Positions 16,310-25,576 are shown, counted from the first letter of the stretch. The stretch is DNA of 64,000 nucleotides from Criblamydia sequanensis CRIB-18 (GCF_000750955.1 NZ_CCEJ010000001.1:360197-424196); one strand, 5' to 3'. The notes: generated by a model not told the origin, from the sequence alone. Translations and numbers: made by a program.

Positions 16310-18427
16310 GTGCAAGAAAAAAAAGCAGAAGTTAAAGATAAGCTGCCGATCTTTAGAAAAGATCTTAAACTTTTTAAAGGCCCCAATGACGTTGACGGCT
16401 CCCCAACTTACAATTTATATGACCCTGTCCGTGTCCAGTTTTTTAAAGTAACTTGGCCTGAGTCTTTTATCTTTAGGTACTTGAAACCTGGGATGACGCC
16501 GAATGAGCTTATTCGCAAAATTGAGGAAACATCAACGCTTCGATTGACTAACACCGAAGTGATGCAATTTTTTGAAATAGCCAATCGAAATAATCTTTTA
16601 GCTCTTCCAAAAACTTCAAAAGCATTGCTCGAAGAGGCTAAGAAAAAAGAAACTAGCTGGTTTAAATGGCTTATATTTAACTATCTTTATATAAGAGTCC
16701 CTCTTTTTCATCCGGATAAGTTTCTTAAAAGCACTTTAAAATATGTTCAATTTTTAGCAAGCAAATGGGCCTTTTTTATTTACGCGATTCTAACCTTAAT
16801 TGGAGTGTATAAACTGATAGGAAGATTGGATGAATACACCCATACCTTTACTTATTTTTTTAATGCGCAAGGAATCGCTTTTTATGCCGGCATCATCATC
16901 TTTGTGAAAATTATTCATGAGCTATCCCATGCTTATACCGCAAAATATTTTGGCATTAGAGTGCCCACCATGGGCGTTGTCTTTATTGTCCTATGGCCGG
17001 CCCTTTATACGGATGTGACAGATAGCTGGAAGTTAAAGGATCGAAAAGAAAGATTTAAGATATCACTTGCCGGCGTTATGGCAGAACTTGTGATTGCAGG
17101 GATCTGCACTTTTGCCTGGAGCTTATCAAAGCCCGGGCTTTTACAAAGCACCTTTTTTGTCTTATCTTCCGTCAGTATTTTTAGCTCCCTTTTAATCAAT
17201 ATCAACCCGGCGCTACGTTTTGATGGGTATTATCTTCTTTCAGATCTTTGGGGTATTGAGAATTTGCAAATGAGGGCATTTAGCGTTGCAAGGTGGAAGC
17301 TTAGAGAATGGTTTTTAGGTTTGGATGTACCGGCGCCTGAAGAAAATCTCACAAAAAAACGAATCTTTGGGATGATAACTTACAGCATCTTTACCTGGAT
17401 TTATAGAATTTTTCTCTATACGGCAATCGCTTTATTTGTTTATCACAAGTTTGCTAAAACAATCGGTATTTTTCTATTTTTAATAGAGATAGGTATTTTC
17501 CTTCTATGGCCGATTTTTTGGGAGTTTTCACAGTGGAGACTTATGAAATCTTATTTTAAATTAAATTGGAGACTGGCTTTAACGGCCAGTGCTCTTAGCT
17601 TTACTTATTTTGCTTTGCCTCTTACTCATTATAAAAGAGTGAGTGCCGTGATAATTCCGAATCAAAATCAGCTTATTTATTCCCCCTATGAAAGCCAGAT
17701 TAAAAAGATTAATATCTCACGGGGAAAAGAAGTTAAAAAGGGGGATGTCTTAATTGAGCTCTTTTCACCCGGGCTTGATTTTGCTTTAAATACCGAAAAA
17801 GCCCAAATGAAAATTATAGAAAAGCAAGTTTCCATACTAGAAACTACAAATGAAGAAAGAGCGTATCTCGGAGAAAAAAATAGAGAACTTGCTTTGTCTT
17901 CTGAAAAAATTAAAAGGCTTAGTGAAAATAAGAATGAAATGACTTTAAAAGCTGAGTTTGACGGGATTATTTATGAGTTTGATCCCGACTTAAAAATAGG
18001 ACAAGCGATTAGACAAGGGGAAGTTCTTGGAAAAGCCGGAAATTTTAATCGATTTAAAGCGTTGCTTTTTGTTCCGGAGGCCATGATGAATCAAATCGAT
18101 CTTCGTGAAAAAGTGACTTTTATTTCAAAAAATTTTGAAAAGATAAGCGGTGAAATTACAAGGATCAGCCCTGTCAGAAGCCGGGAATTAATTTACCCTG
18201 CCCTAGCTTCGATTTATACCGGCGCTTTACCTGTCCAGCAGGATTTGCAAAACGCTTTAATTTTACAAGATAGTTATTATCAAGTAGAAGCCACCTTGGA
18301 TAAGACAGATTTACCTTTAAAAGTCGGGGAAGCAGGCGATGTTGAAATCACTTTAGAAAGACACTCCTATCTCATGGATTGGGTTCGCTATTTTGTAAAT
18401 CTTTTCTGGAAAGAAGGCGGATTTTAA
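16310..18427 (+). CDS. membrane M50 metalloprotease fused to HlyD adaptor domain
   Basis: A 705-residue protein in three parts. Residues about 14-100 resemble a PqqD-like winged helix (YNLYDPVRVQFFK, LKPGMTPNELI, then NNLLALP). Residues 150-450 are a polytopic M50 site-2-protease domain with zinc motif HELSH (H203, E204, H207), the third ligand in NPALRFDGYYLL (D305), and about eight membrane segments. Residues 545-690 are a HlyD-like domain (SPYESQIKKINISRGKEVKK, then LKAEFDGIIYEFD). The likely role is to recognise, cleave and pass a substrate to TolC. A GTG start is used with AGGA upstream. No ABC ATPase is present in the locus, which is unusual for a HlyD/TolC system. Confidence 0.85.
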   Translation: MQEKKAEVKDKLPIFRKDLKLFKGPNDVDGSPTYNLYDPVRVQFFKVTWPESFIFRYLKPGMTPNELIRKIEETSTLRLTNTEVMQFFEIANRNNLLALPKTSKALLEEAKKKETSWFKWLIFNYLYIRVPLFHPDKFLKSTLKYVQFLASKWAFFIYAILTLIGVYKLIGRLDEYTHTFTYFFNAQGIAFYAGIIIFVKIIHELSHAYTAKYFGIRVPTMGVVFIVLWPALYTDVTDSWKLKDRKERFKISLAGVMAELVIAGICTFAWSLSKPGLLQSTFFVLSSVSIFSSLLININPALRFDGYYLLSDLWGIENLQMRAFSVARWKLREWFLGLDVPAPEENLTKKRIFGMITYSIFTWIYRIFLYTAIALFVYHKFAKTIGIFLFLIEIGIFLLWPIFWEFSQWRLMKSYFKLNWRLALTASALSFTYFALPLTHYKRVSAVIIPNQNQLIYSPYESQIKKINISRGKEVKKGDVLIELFSPGLDFALNTEKAQMKIIEKQVSILETTNEERAYLGEKNRELALSSEKIKRLSENKNEMTLKAEFDGIIYEFDPDLKIGQAIRQGEVLGKAGNFNRFKALLFVPEAMMNQIDLREKVTFISKNFEKISGEITRISPVRSRELIYPALASIYTGALPVQQDLQNALILQDSYYQVEATLDKTDLPLKVGEAGDVEITLERHSYLMDWVRYFVNLFWKEGGF

Positions 18428-18434
18428 AGAAAAC

Positions 18435-18471
18435 AAAAAAAACCTCCTTCTCATAAGGAAGGAGGTTTTTT
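18435..18471. terminator. bidirectional intrinsic terminator
   Basis: AACCTCCTTC (18441-18450) pairs with GAAGGAGGTT (18458-18467) around a 7-base loop. It is flanked by an A run on the left and a T run on the right, so it can end both the M50-HlyD transcript and the convergent adhesin transcript. Confidence 0.9.
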
Positions 18472-18477
18472 CAAATG

Positions 18478-21400
18478 CTAGACGATTTTTAAAAGTAACC
18501 AGTCTGCATCAATTCTTGGGATAGCAAAGGTGCCTGAAGAGCCCATATCGCTAACCCCGACGGTTAACGCATCTAGGCCGATATAGTTTGTTCGGCTTCG
18601 ATAGGTTAACCTTTCTAACGCAGCATTAACATCGGCAAGGGTGCCTGTGAAATCAAGAGAGCCTAAACCATCTCCCGGATTTCTTTTGAAGATAATGCTG
18701 GTTAAATCATTGAGATCATCTGTAAAGTCTAGATAACCGACTAGAACTTTTAAGACGACTCTAACACGATCGCCTGCAGAAGCATCCACATCTGAGATTT
18801 GGATGCCGCTAAGAGCTCCGATATTGGTAATAGAGCCTCTATTTACAGTCAAGGTGTTATCTGCAATCGAGATGTCAGGAGCATCGTTTACGCTAAATAC
18901 ACGAACGATTTTGTATTGAGCTTCACTTATCCCCGAATCACCATCAGATAGTTGATAGCGAATGGATCTATCAGCTGTCGATGGGTTTTCAGAACTGTTT
19001 TTATAAGCAATTCTTTCCGCAACTTCACTGACAACGTTGGCTGTAGCATTGGCATTAAAAGTGATTTCCAAAGATGCTAAGCCGGAACCCCCGGTATAAT
19101 GACCAACTAGCAAACCATTGTAGTAGATGTCTTGGTTAGCATTGGTTTTAACCTTGGTTGAGTTGTCTATCGATAAAATGTCCGAACTTTGGCCATTTTG
19201 ATCGATTTGAACCGTTAATTTACCACCATCGAAATTAGAAGAGTCGCTGTCTGTTATCTTAACATTATTTGATAAAATGACAGGCCCACTATTTTCAATG
19301 TAGTTTTTATTGATATTGCCTTTTAGCTCCAATATTGGATTGGCGCTAGCAGCTTGTGCAACTGTTATAGTAACGGTGGCAATAGTTGAAGTTCCACCGA
19401 GGCTGTCTGTTACACGATAAGTAAATGTGTCAGATCCAACGAACCCATTGGCCGGTTGATAGCTAAAAGTTCCATCTGCATTTAAAATGAAACTTGTCGC
19501 ATGGGCAGGGCCGTTGACAAGCTGAGCCGAAAGAGGAATATTATTTTCGTTCGGCGCACCGCCTTGATTGTCACTATCATTAGTCAGGACATTGCCTGAA
19601 TAAGGAAGATTCCCAGGAATATTAAAGGAATCATTTTGAACAATCGGCGCATCGTTAACAGAATTAATTGTAATCGCAACAGTTGCAATGTTAGAAGTGG
19701 CTCCTAAGCTATCGACGATGACATAAGTAAAACTGTCAGCGCCGTTATAGTTAGCTGCAGGAATATATGAAAAGGTTCCATCTGCATTTAGAGTAAAGGA
19801 TCCGGCATGAGCTGGCCCTGTTACTAGTTGTGCAGAAAGAGGACCGTTATTTTCACTCGGCGCTCCGTTTTGAGAATCACTATCATTTAAGGCAACGTTT
19901 CCATTCAAACCGTTGTCCTCATTGACTTGATAGCTATCATTTTGGGCAATCGGAGCGTCATTGACTGAATTAATGGTGATCGAGACAGTCGCTAGATTGG
20001 ATATTCCACCTAAACTATCTAGTGTGACATAAGTAAAGCTGTCTGAGCCATTATAATCAGCACTAGGTATGTAGGTAAAGGTTCCATCTGCATTTAAAGT
20101 AAAGGATCCCGCATGAGCCGGACCTGTTACTAGTTGTGCAGAAAGCGGACTGTTATTTTCATTAGGCGCTCCATTTTGATTGTCGCTATCATTTAATAGG
20201 ACACTGCCATTAATGCTTCCATCCTCATTTCCTTGGAATGCATCGTTTTGGGCAATCGGAGCGTCGTTGACTGAATCGATTGTGATCGAAACAGTCGCTG
20301 TATTAGAAATAGCCCCCAAGCTGTCGACAATGGCATAAGTAAAGCTGTCAGTGCCGTTAAAATCAGCTTGCGGATTATAGCTAAAAGAACCATCCGCATT
20401 TAATGTAAAGGCGCTCGCATGAGCCGGGCCGCCTATAAGTTGTGCGGTTAATGGTGTGTTACTTTCATTAGGCGCACCATTTTGAGAATCGCTACCAACA
20501 CCTAGGATGCCAGTTAATGGGGTATCCTCGTTAGTATTGTAGGAAACATCTTGAGCGACAGGTGCATCATTTATCGAAGCTACAGCAATCGATACGGTTG
20601 CCAAGTTGGAAATTGCTCCTAAAGAATCCACTGTGACATACGTAAAGCTGTCAGAGCCATTGTAGTCAGCAGTTGGTATATAAGAGAATGTTCCATCGGC
20701 ATTTAAAGTAAAGCTTCCTGCATGGGCAGGTCCGGCTACGAGTTGTGCGCTAAAAGGTCTATTATTCTCAATATCTGTATCGTTATTGAGAACATTAGCG
20801 GCTAACGAACCATCTTCATTGACATTATAGTTGTCATTTATAGCGACAGGGTTATCATTGACAGGGAGGACTGCAATGTTAACCGTAGCTGTATTTGAAA
20901 AGGTTATACCGGCTCCGCTGACAGTTTTAATCACGTACGAGAATGTGTCTACTCCAACGAGGTTTGCTAAAGGAGTGTAGGAAAAAGATCCATCAGAGTT
21001 CAGCGCAAAGTTGGCTGCAACAAGCGGTCCTGATACGAGTTGGATGGTTTGATTGGCTCCAAGGTTAAAAGTATCATTATCGGTGACGTTACCATTCAAG
21101 GTTGTGTCCTCGTTAATGATATAGTTGTCACTTACAGCAGGAGGTGCGTTAGAGATAACACTAAGCGCGACATTTGCTTCACTCACACCACCAAGACTAT
21201 CAGTGATTGAATAAGTAAAGCTGTCAGCGCCTGAATAGCTACCGATTGAAGTATAGCTAAAAGTACCGTCTGCGTTGAGCGTGAAGCTCGCTGCGTGAGC
21301 CGGTCCCGATACCAGCTGGACGGTAAGCGGTGTATTATTTTCACTTGGCGCACCGTTTTGAAAGTCGCTGTCATTTAAAGCAACATTGCCTGTTAACTCA

Positions 21401-22521
21401 TTGCCTTGGCCGATTGAAAAGGAATCGTTTTGGGCAATCGGGGCGTCATTGACAGAAACAACCCTTAAATATAAGGGTAGATTGATGGCAAATACCGAGT
21501 TGGGGTCGTCAGGATTTGTATCCACAATACGAATGGTTGCCGAGTCAAAGGAGACTCCATCGTTTATAGTTCCCCCTAAAGTAAAACCGGGATTATTGTA
21601 ATCGGCATTTGGCGTATAGGTTACATTACCATCCTCTGTGACAGTCGTATTGCCGTTGATGGAGTTTGTTAAAAGGGTGAAGGAGAAGTCGGGGTTTGCG
21701 AAAACAGTGCCCGAACTTGCATAACTAAAACTTAAGGAGGTATCTTCAAGGGTTTCTCTTGGTTGTAAAAGGGCACCTATAAGAGCCGCTATTAAACCAT
21801 ATTCAATGGCAGTTGCCATATTATGATTCCAGTTATTAATAGAATCATTAAAATATATAGATTTTGCATCTATATTACCGACTTCAAGCAACCAGTCGCC
21901 TCCGGCTGCATTACCTGTAAGATCGGTAGAGGCTGCCACCGTTGCAAAAAAACCATCTTGGGGCCTATCGATTAATTGATCTATTTGGGCTACAAGAGAT
22001 TGTCCGCCACTATCGCCTGCAACATCGCAAGCTAAGAGATCAATTCGGCCGCCATTATTTAAAAGTCCTCCTATGGTTTTCCAAAAACCGCTTATGTCAT
22101 GATTTTGGATATTGGATTGGATATTATCCGAAACCATAATATCAGTGTTTAACATAAGAACATTGTCATTGCCTTCTGCTGCGAAAGCAATCGAATCGGC
22201 CTTTTGTCCATTAAGGGCATTGGCTATTTTTTGCGAAAGTTCCGTCAAAGAGGTGGAATTGGCATCATAAAATACCGTTTTCACGCCGTCTTTAGCGGCA
22301 TTTTGCAAACTTTGCGGATCTTGAACAGCGGATGATATCACAAGGACATTTACGCCCGATTCCTGGGCGGGTCCACTTTCTTGGGAACTATCGGTCGCTT
22401 GCGACGAGTCATGAGTGGCTGCGTCGCCTGAATCTGTAGCTGTGGGTGGCGCTGCAATTACAACTGCTGCTGCTGCGTCAAGAACAATTCGTTCTTCAAG
22501 CGGCAAAATATTCAGTTTCAT
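18478..22521 (-). CDS. DUF4347 cadherin-like repeat adhesin with LEPR-like N-terminus
   Basis: A 1347-residue, acidic, surface or secreted protein. The N-terminus (LPLEERIVLDAAAA, residues 6-19) resembles the LEPR-XLL/LEPR-VLDA motif of giant exported proteins. Residues 57-225 are a DUF4347 domain (VLVISSAV, then GGRIDLLACDVAGD). At 235-252 is a Flp-pilin-like helix (ATAIEYGLIAALIGALL). Residues 357 to about 1051 hold seven cadherin/Ig-like repeats of about 100 residues (VNDAPIAQND, LNADGTFSY, DSFTY, DSLG). Two further cadherin-like units follow (DSDSSNFDGG and VNDAPDISIA). There is no Sec signal peptide, so export by the neighbouring HlyD/TolC/M50 locus is likely. Probable roles are adhesion or a surface matrix. 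Confidence 0.85.
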   Translation of the reverse strand: MKLNILPLEERIVLDAAAAVVIAAPPTATDSGDAATHDSSQATDSSQESGPAQESGVNVLVISSAVQDPQSLQNAAKDGVKTVFYDANSTSLTELSQKIANALNGQKADSIAFAAEGNDNVLMLNTDIMVSDNIQSNIQNHDISGFWKTIGGLLNNGGRIDLLACDVAGDSGGQSLVAQIDQLIDRPQDGFFATVAASTDLTGNAAGGDWLLEVGNIDAKSIYFNDSINNWNHNMATAIEYGLIAALIGALLQPRETLEDTSLSFSYASSGTVFANPDFSFTLLTNSINGNTTVTEDGNVTYTPNADYNNPGFTLGGTINDGVSFDSATIRIVDTNPDDPNSVFAINLPLYLRVVSVNDAPIAQNDSFSIGQGNELTGNVALNDSDFQNGAPSENNTPLTVQLVSGPAHAASFTLNADGTFSYTSIGSYSGADSFTYSITDSLGGVSEANVALSVISNAPPAVSDNYIINEDTTLNGNVTDNDTFNLGANQTIQLVSGPLVAANFALNSDGSFSYTPLANLVGVDTFSYVIKTVSGAGITFSNTATVNIAVLPVNDNPVAINDNYNVNEDGSLAANVLNNDTDIENNRPFSAQLVAGPAHAGSFTLNADGTFSYIPTADYNGSDSFTYVTVDSLGAISNLATVSIAVASINDAPVAQDVSYNTNEDTPLTGILGVGSDSQNGAPNESNTPLTAQLIGGPAHASAFTLNADGSFSYNPQADFNGTDSFTYAIVDSLGAISNTATVSITIDSVNDAPIAQNDAFQGNEDGSINGSVLLNDSDNQNGAPNENNSPLSAQLVTGPAHAGSFTLNADGTFTYIPSADYNGSDSFTYVTLDSLGGISNLATVSITINSVNDAPIAQNDSYQVNEDNGLNGNVALNDSDSQNGAPSENNGPLSAQLVTGPAHAGSFTLNADGTFSYIPAANYNGADSFTYVIVDSLGATSNIATVAITINSVNDAPIVQNDSFNIPGNLPYSGNVLTNDSDNQGGAPNENNIPLSAQLVNGPAHATSFILNADGTFSYQPANGFVGSDTFTYRVTDSLGGTSTIATVTITVAQAASANPILELKGNINKNYIENSGPVILSNNVKITDSDSSNFDGGKLTVQIDQNGQSSDILSIDNSTKVKTNANQDIYYNGLLVGHYTGGSGLASLEITFNANATANVVSEVAERIAYKNSSENPSTADRSIRYQLSDGDSGISEAQYKIVRVFSVNDAPDISIADNTLTVNRGSITNIGALSGIQISDVDASAGDRVRVVLKVLVGYLDFTDDLNDLTSIIFKRNPGDGLGSLDFTGTLADVNAALERLTYRSRTNYIGLDALTVGVSDMGSSGTFAIPRIDADWLLLKIV
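19370..21453 (-). repeat. seven tandem cadherin/Ig-like coding repeats
   Basis: Seven in-frame units of about 285-305 bases within the adhesin gene. Units 5 and 6 are nearly identical at the DNA level over the GPAHAGSFTLNADGTF stretch, which points to recent duplication or gene conversion. Units 1 and 2 are the most diverged. Recombination between units could change the length of the protein. Confidence 0.85.
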
Positions 22522-22721
22522 GCATTAACCTCGTTTTACATGTTTTAAAAACCTATAAAACCTCCTTTTTGAATATAATTAATTATCTTAGTATAAAAAT
22601 TTGAATATAGTTCATTGTCTTATTATAAAAAGAACAAATATATTTGTATATATGTTGTTAAAAATATTATTTAAAAATTAAGTTAATTTTCAGTAAAGAT
22701 TTATAATGTATTAAGGAAGCG

Positions 22722-23621
22722 TTAATTTTCGCGGGTTGTAATAAAAACCTGGCCCTCATCATCCACAAGAACTGAATTTTCAGCTTGAGCTACAAGCCCT
22801 TTACTTTTTTCAACAAGAGGCGGATAATCGGCGATTATTCCTAAAGAGAGTAAATTCTTCAGGCTTTTTTCTATTTGGGGCAAGTTAGAGGGATCATTCA
22901 TTAAATCTCTAATTGAAAAAGGGAGGCCGTTATAGGTTTCTATCATTTTTAAAATAGGCCTATCAGCTTCATTTTGGAGAGATTTTCTTGAAATTTGTGA
23001 AAAAATAGAGGCTTTTCCGGTTTCATAAATAAAACCTAGGCCTGTTGTGCCAAAAGGTTCAATCGCAAAAGTCATTCCGGGTCTTATGAGGACTTTTGAT
23101 TGGTCGTCATAATTCGGGATGGAAGGGGAGGTGTGTATTTTATAAACGCCGAGTCCATGCCCGCATAAATTTTTTACAGGATTAAAACCTTGTTTAGAAA
23201 GGGTTTCTTGAATGGCTCTTCCTATTTCAAACACAGGAAGGCCCACTTTAATTTTTTTTTCTGCGGCAAGAAGAGCTTCTTCTGTGGCTTTTACTAAGTC
23301 TTGATTTTTTCCGGATAAGTCAATTGTGACTGCGCAGTCTCCGATAGCTCCTTTATAGCAAACCCCAATATCTAATTTAATGACTTCATCTTTAAAAAAA
23401 AGGTCCTCAAGGGGGGCCGGTAAAAAATGGGCGGCGACTTCATTTAGTGCTATTTGCGGAGGGAATGCCGGAATGGCTCCAAGCTCTTTGATTTTTAGAT
23501 TAATCTTTCCAATCACATCGTTGTAAGAAGCCCCCTCTTTAATGAGGGTTTTTCCAAAGCGTCGTACTTCGCAAGCAAGTGATCCGGCCTTAAGAAAGTT
23601 CTGTTTATAAGTCTTATTCAT
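22722..23621 (-). CDS. type II (archaeal/eukaryotic-type) methionine aminopeptidase
   Basis: A 299-residue cytosolic M24 metallopeptidase that should remove N-terminal methionine. The five metal ligands are D84 (KLDIGV), D95 (IGDCAV), H155 (GHGLG), E188 (AIEPF) and E281 (AQAENSV); H65 in NEVAAH is the catalytic histidine. The helical insert between E188 and the last strand, and the NYDD, AIEPFGTTG and YPPLVEKSKGLVAQAE segments, match archaeal-type MetAP-2 rather than bacterial type I. Bacteria normally have only type I, so this is probably an acquired gene. Its start lies 1 base from the stop of the upstream gene at 23623, so they share a transcript. Confidence 0.85.
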   Translation of the reverse strand: MNKTYKQNFLKAGSLACEVRRFGKTLIKEGASYNDVIGKINLKIKELGAIPAFPPQIALNEVAAHFLPAPLEDLFFKDEVIKLDIGVCYKGAIGDCAVTIDLSGKNQDLVKATEEALLAAEKKIKVGLPVFEIGRAIQETLSKQGFNPVKNLCGHGLGVYKIHTSPSIPNYDDQSKVLIRPGMTFAIEPFGTTGLGFIYETGKASIFSQISRKSLQNEADRPILKMIETYNGLPFSIRDLMNDPSNLPQIEKSLKNLLSLGIIADYPPLVEKSKGLVAQAENSVLVDDEGQVFITTREN

Positions 23622-23622
23622 T

Positions 23623-24429
23623 TTATGGCTCTTTTATTAAACACTTCCAAAAGATTTGCATTTCAGGTGAAAAAAAGGGAAGTAATTTTTCATAAGGGAT
23701 CGGCTTTCTGTCATATTCTTCTGTATCTACAAAAGCGATTTTCCCATCGGTGCAAAAAGGGTTGTTATCAATATAAACAGAGTCATAAAGCCCGCTCTCC
23801 TTTAGTAGGGTATAGAAGGCTTTTAAAAGCTCCTTATCGAATTTTTGCCGATAACAGGCTTCATTTTCAGGGTCGCTTAGAACTCCCATATCTTTTTCGA
23901 TAAAGATAGAATGTTTTGGGTAAGGGCCCGAAGCTTTTGGATATTTCGGAAGCTCGTAAATCCATCCTTTTGAGACCTTGAAATGTCTTTCGAAGCAATA
24001 TTCATCAATGATCTTTTGGACCCGGATAGCTCCATTAATCCGTAGCAGCCAAAGGTAATTCTCCGAGATAAAATTCTCTTTTAGTTTTAGTTTTTTAAAC
24101 CGGGGTTCATTGTCGTGGGAGTCTAGGTAGAATTTGAAAACGTAGCCCGGCAGTTCGGGATGCTTAGCGACATTAAGTTCGCTATTTGTTTTCAAAATTT
24201 CAAAGCCTGCTGTTTCCATAGCTTTAAAGCTTTCCAAAAGCCTTTCTTTTGAAAAAAGCTGATCCAACTTTTCTTTGATCGGGTGATCTTGGTTAAGCAA
24301 GTAGGGGGTTATCGCAACGCTTAAATGTTGAGGGATAAGGGAAGGCTCAAAAGAGCCTTGCCTTATCCCATAGACGATGCTTAGGGCAATTAAAAGAGTT
24401 ATTAAAGTTAACTTAAATAGAATACGCAT
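23623..24429 (-). CDS. hypothetical membrane-anchored protein
   Basis: A 268-residue protein with one N-terminal membrane anchor (MRILFKLTLITLLIALSIVYG), then a soluble region. The C-terminal blocks VYIDNNPFCTDGKIAFVDTEEYDRKP and the preceding KHSIFIEKDMGVL recall the catalytic and Asp-Phe-Gly-like loops of protein-kinase-fold proteins, but the usual Lys/Glu pattern is not clear. It may be a degenerate kinase-like protein; I would not assign a function. I chose the ATG at 24429, which has AGGAAAAG just upstream and no overlap with brnQ; a longer frame to 24501 would run into that gene. Confidence 0.6.
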   Translation of the reverse strand: MRILFKLTLITLLIALSIVYGIRQGSFEPSLIPQHLSVAITPYLLNQDHPIKEKLDQLFSKERLLESFKAMETAGFEILKTNSELNVAKHPELPGYVFKFYLDSHDNEPRFKKLKLKENFISENYLWLLRINGAIRVQKIIDEYCFERHFKVSKGWIYELPKYPKASGPYPKHSIFIEKDMGVLSDPENEACYRQKFDKELLKAFYTLLKESGLYDSVYIDNNPFCTDGKIAFVDTEEYDRKPIPYEKLLPFFSPEMQIFWKCLIKEP

Positions 24430-24436
24430 TCTTTTC

Positions 24437-25576
24437 CTAAATAAGGCAAAGTTTAGCTGCAAGAGTCGCTGTAAAAGGCCAATGATTCGTCTTATAACCA
24501 TAAAATTTATTAAAAATATTGACTAGGGTCAAGACGATTAAAGCAGGATAAGTCACTTCAAGGATCGGGCCTATGAATTTTGCAATTCCTGAAAATTCAA
24601 GGTTCGAGACTAAAAAACTTATAAGAAGCGTTATCGCTAAACTTAGAGGGGCGTTTAATTTTCCTTTTGCGACTTCAACTCTTAAAAAATCGCTGAAAAG
24701 AGAAGCTAGGACAATAGCTGTTGTCAAGCAAGCGAAGATAACCGCGAGGCAAACCAAAGGGGCTGCATAGGGGCCTAAAGATTGTAGGGCTATAGCTCCA
24801 AGCATTTCTTGTGGAAGCTTATCAGCTAAGAGGCTTGAATAGTTCCAACCCATAGCGACAAGCGCGACGTAAACAGAAGAGAGGATTGCACCCCCTATAA
24901 AAGAAGCTTTAAAAAAAACTTTTAGAGTCGTTTTTTCACATTCAAGGTTTTTCGAGTGGTCAAAAAGGTGTTTAATAACAAAGGTTGAGAAAAAGAAAGC
25001 CGCTAAAAGATCCATGGTTTGGTACCCTTGGAAAAAACCATTTTTAAAAGCTTCTATGGAGTTCATATTGCCTTCAATAGAAGATCCGTCTTTTAGACTA
25101 TAAAAAGCGATGATGCCAATAAAAAGAAGCAAAAGCGGGGTTAAAAAAGTACCTAATAAATCTACAATTTTATTCTTATTGATCGTTAAAAGAAAAACTA
25201 GACAACAGAGAATACCGCTTGAAACGGCAAGAGGCGTTCCCGGCATAATTAACTCTAGTGCGCCATGAGCTACTGTTAGACATCTGGCTAAGACGCCAAA
25301 AGGACCCATTAAGGCAAGAGAGAGAAAGGTGAAAAGAAATAATCCTTTTTTTCCAAAGCAGCTAAAAAAACTTGGGAGATCTCCTTTGTAGAGCAAAATG
25401 CCTAAGACCCCAAGGAATGGAACTAGAACTCCTGTTAATAAAATACCCATGGAAGCAAATAAAATTGAGCCGCCGCAATCTTGCCCGACAGCTATAGGAA
25501 ATACAAGATTTCCGGATCCAAAAAACATGGAAAAAAGGGCAAAGCCCGTACTTAAAACTAGTCCCTTGGTCTTCAT
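24437..25576 (-). CDS. brnQ: LIVCS branched-chain amino acid:cation symporter
   Basis: A 379-residue polytopic carrier of the BrnQ family, which imports leucine, isoleucine and valine with sodium. The N-terminal signature is FALFSMFFGSGNLVFPIAVG, followed by about 12 membrane segments including GFFQGYQTMDLLAAFFFS in the middle. The ATG at 25576 was chosen because AAAGGA lies about 9 bases upstream; a GTG at 25594 is also open. The gene stands 8 bases from the downstream membrane protein gene and follows a leader region with two terminator-like hairpins. Import of branched-chain amino acids fits an auxotrophic intracellular lifestyle. Confidence 0.9.
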   Translation of the reverse strand: MKTKGLVLSTGFALFSMFFGSGNLVFPIAVGQDCGGSILFASMGILLTGVLVPFLGVLGILLYKGDLPSFFSCFGKKGLFLFTFLSLALMGPFGVLARCLTVAHGALELIMPGTPLAVSSGILCCLVFLLTINKNKIVDLLGTFLTPLLLLFIGIIAFYSLKDGSSIEGNMNSIEAFKNGFFQGYQTMDLLAAFFFSTFVIKHLFDHSKNLECEKTTLKVFFKASFIGGAILSSVYVALVAMGWNYSSLLADKLPQEMLGAIALQSLGPYAAPLVCLAVIFACLTTAIVLASLFSDFLRVEVAKGKLNAPLSLAITLLISFLVSNLEFSGIAKFIGPILEVTYPALIVLTLVNIFNKFYGYKTNHWPFTATLAAKLCLI

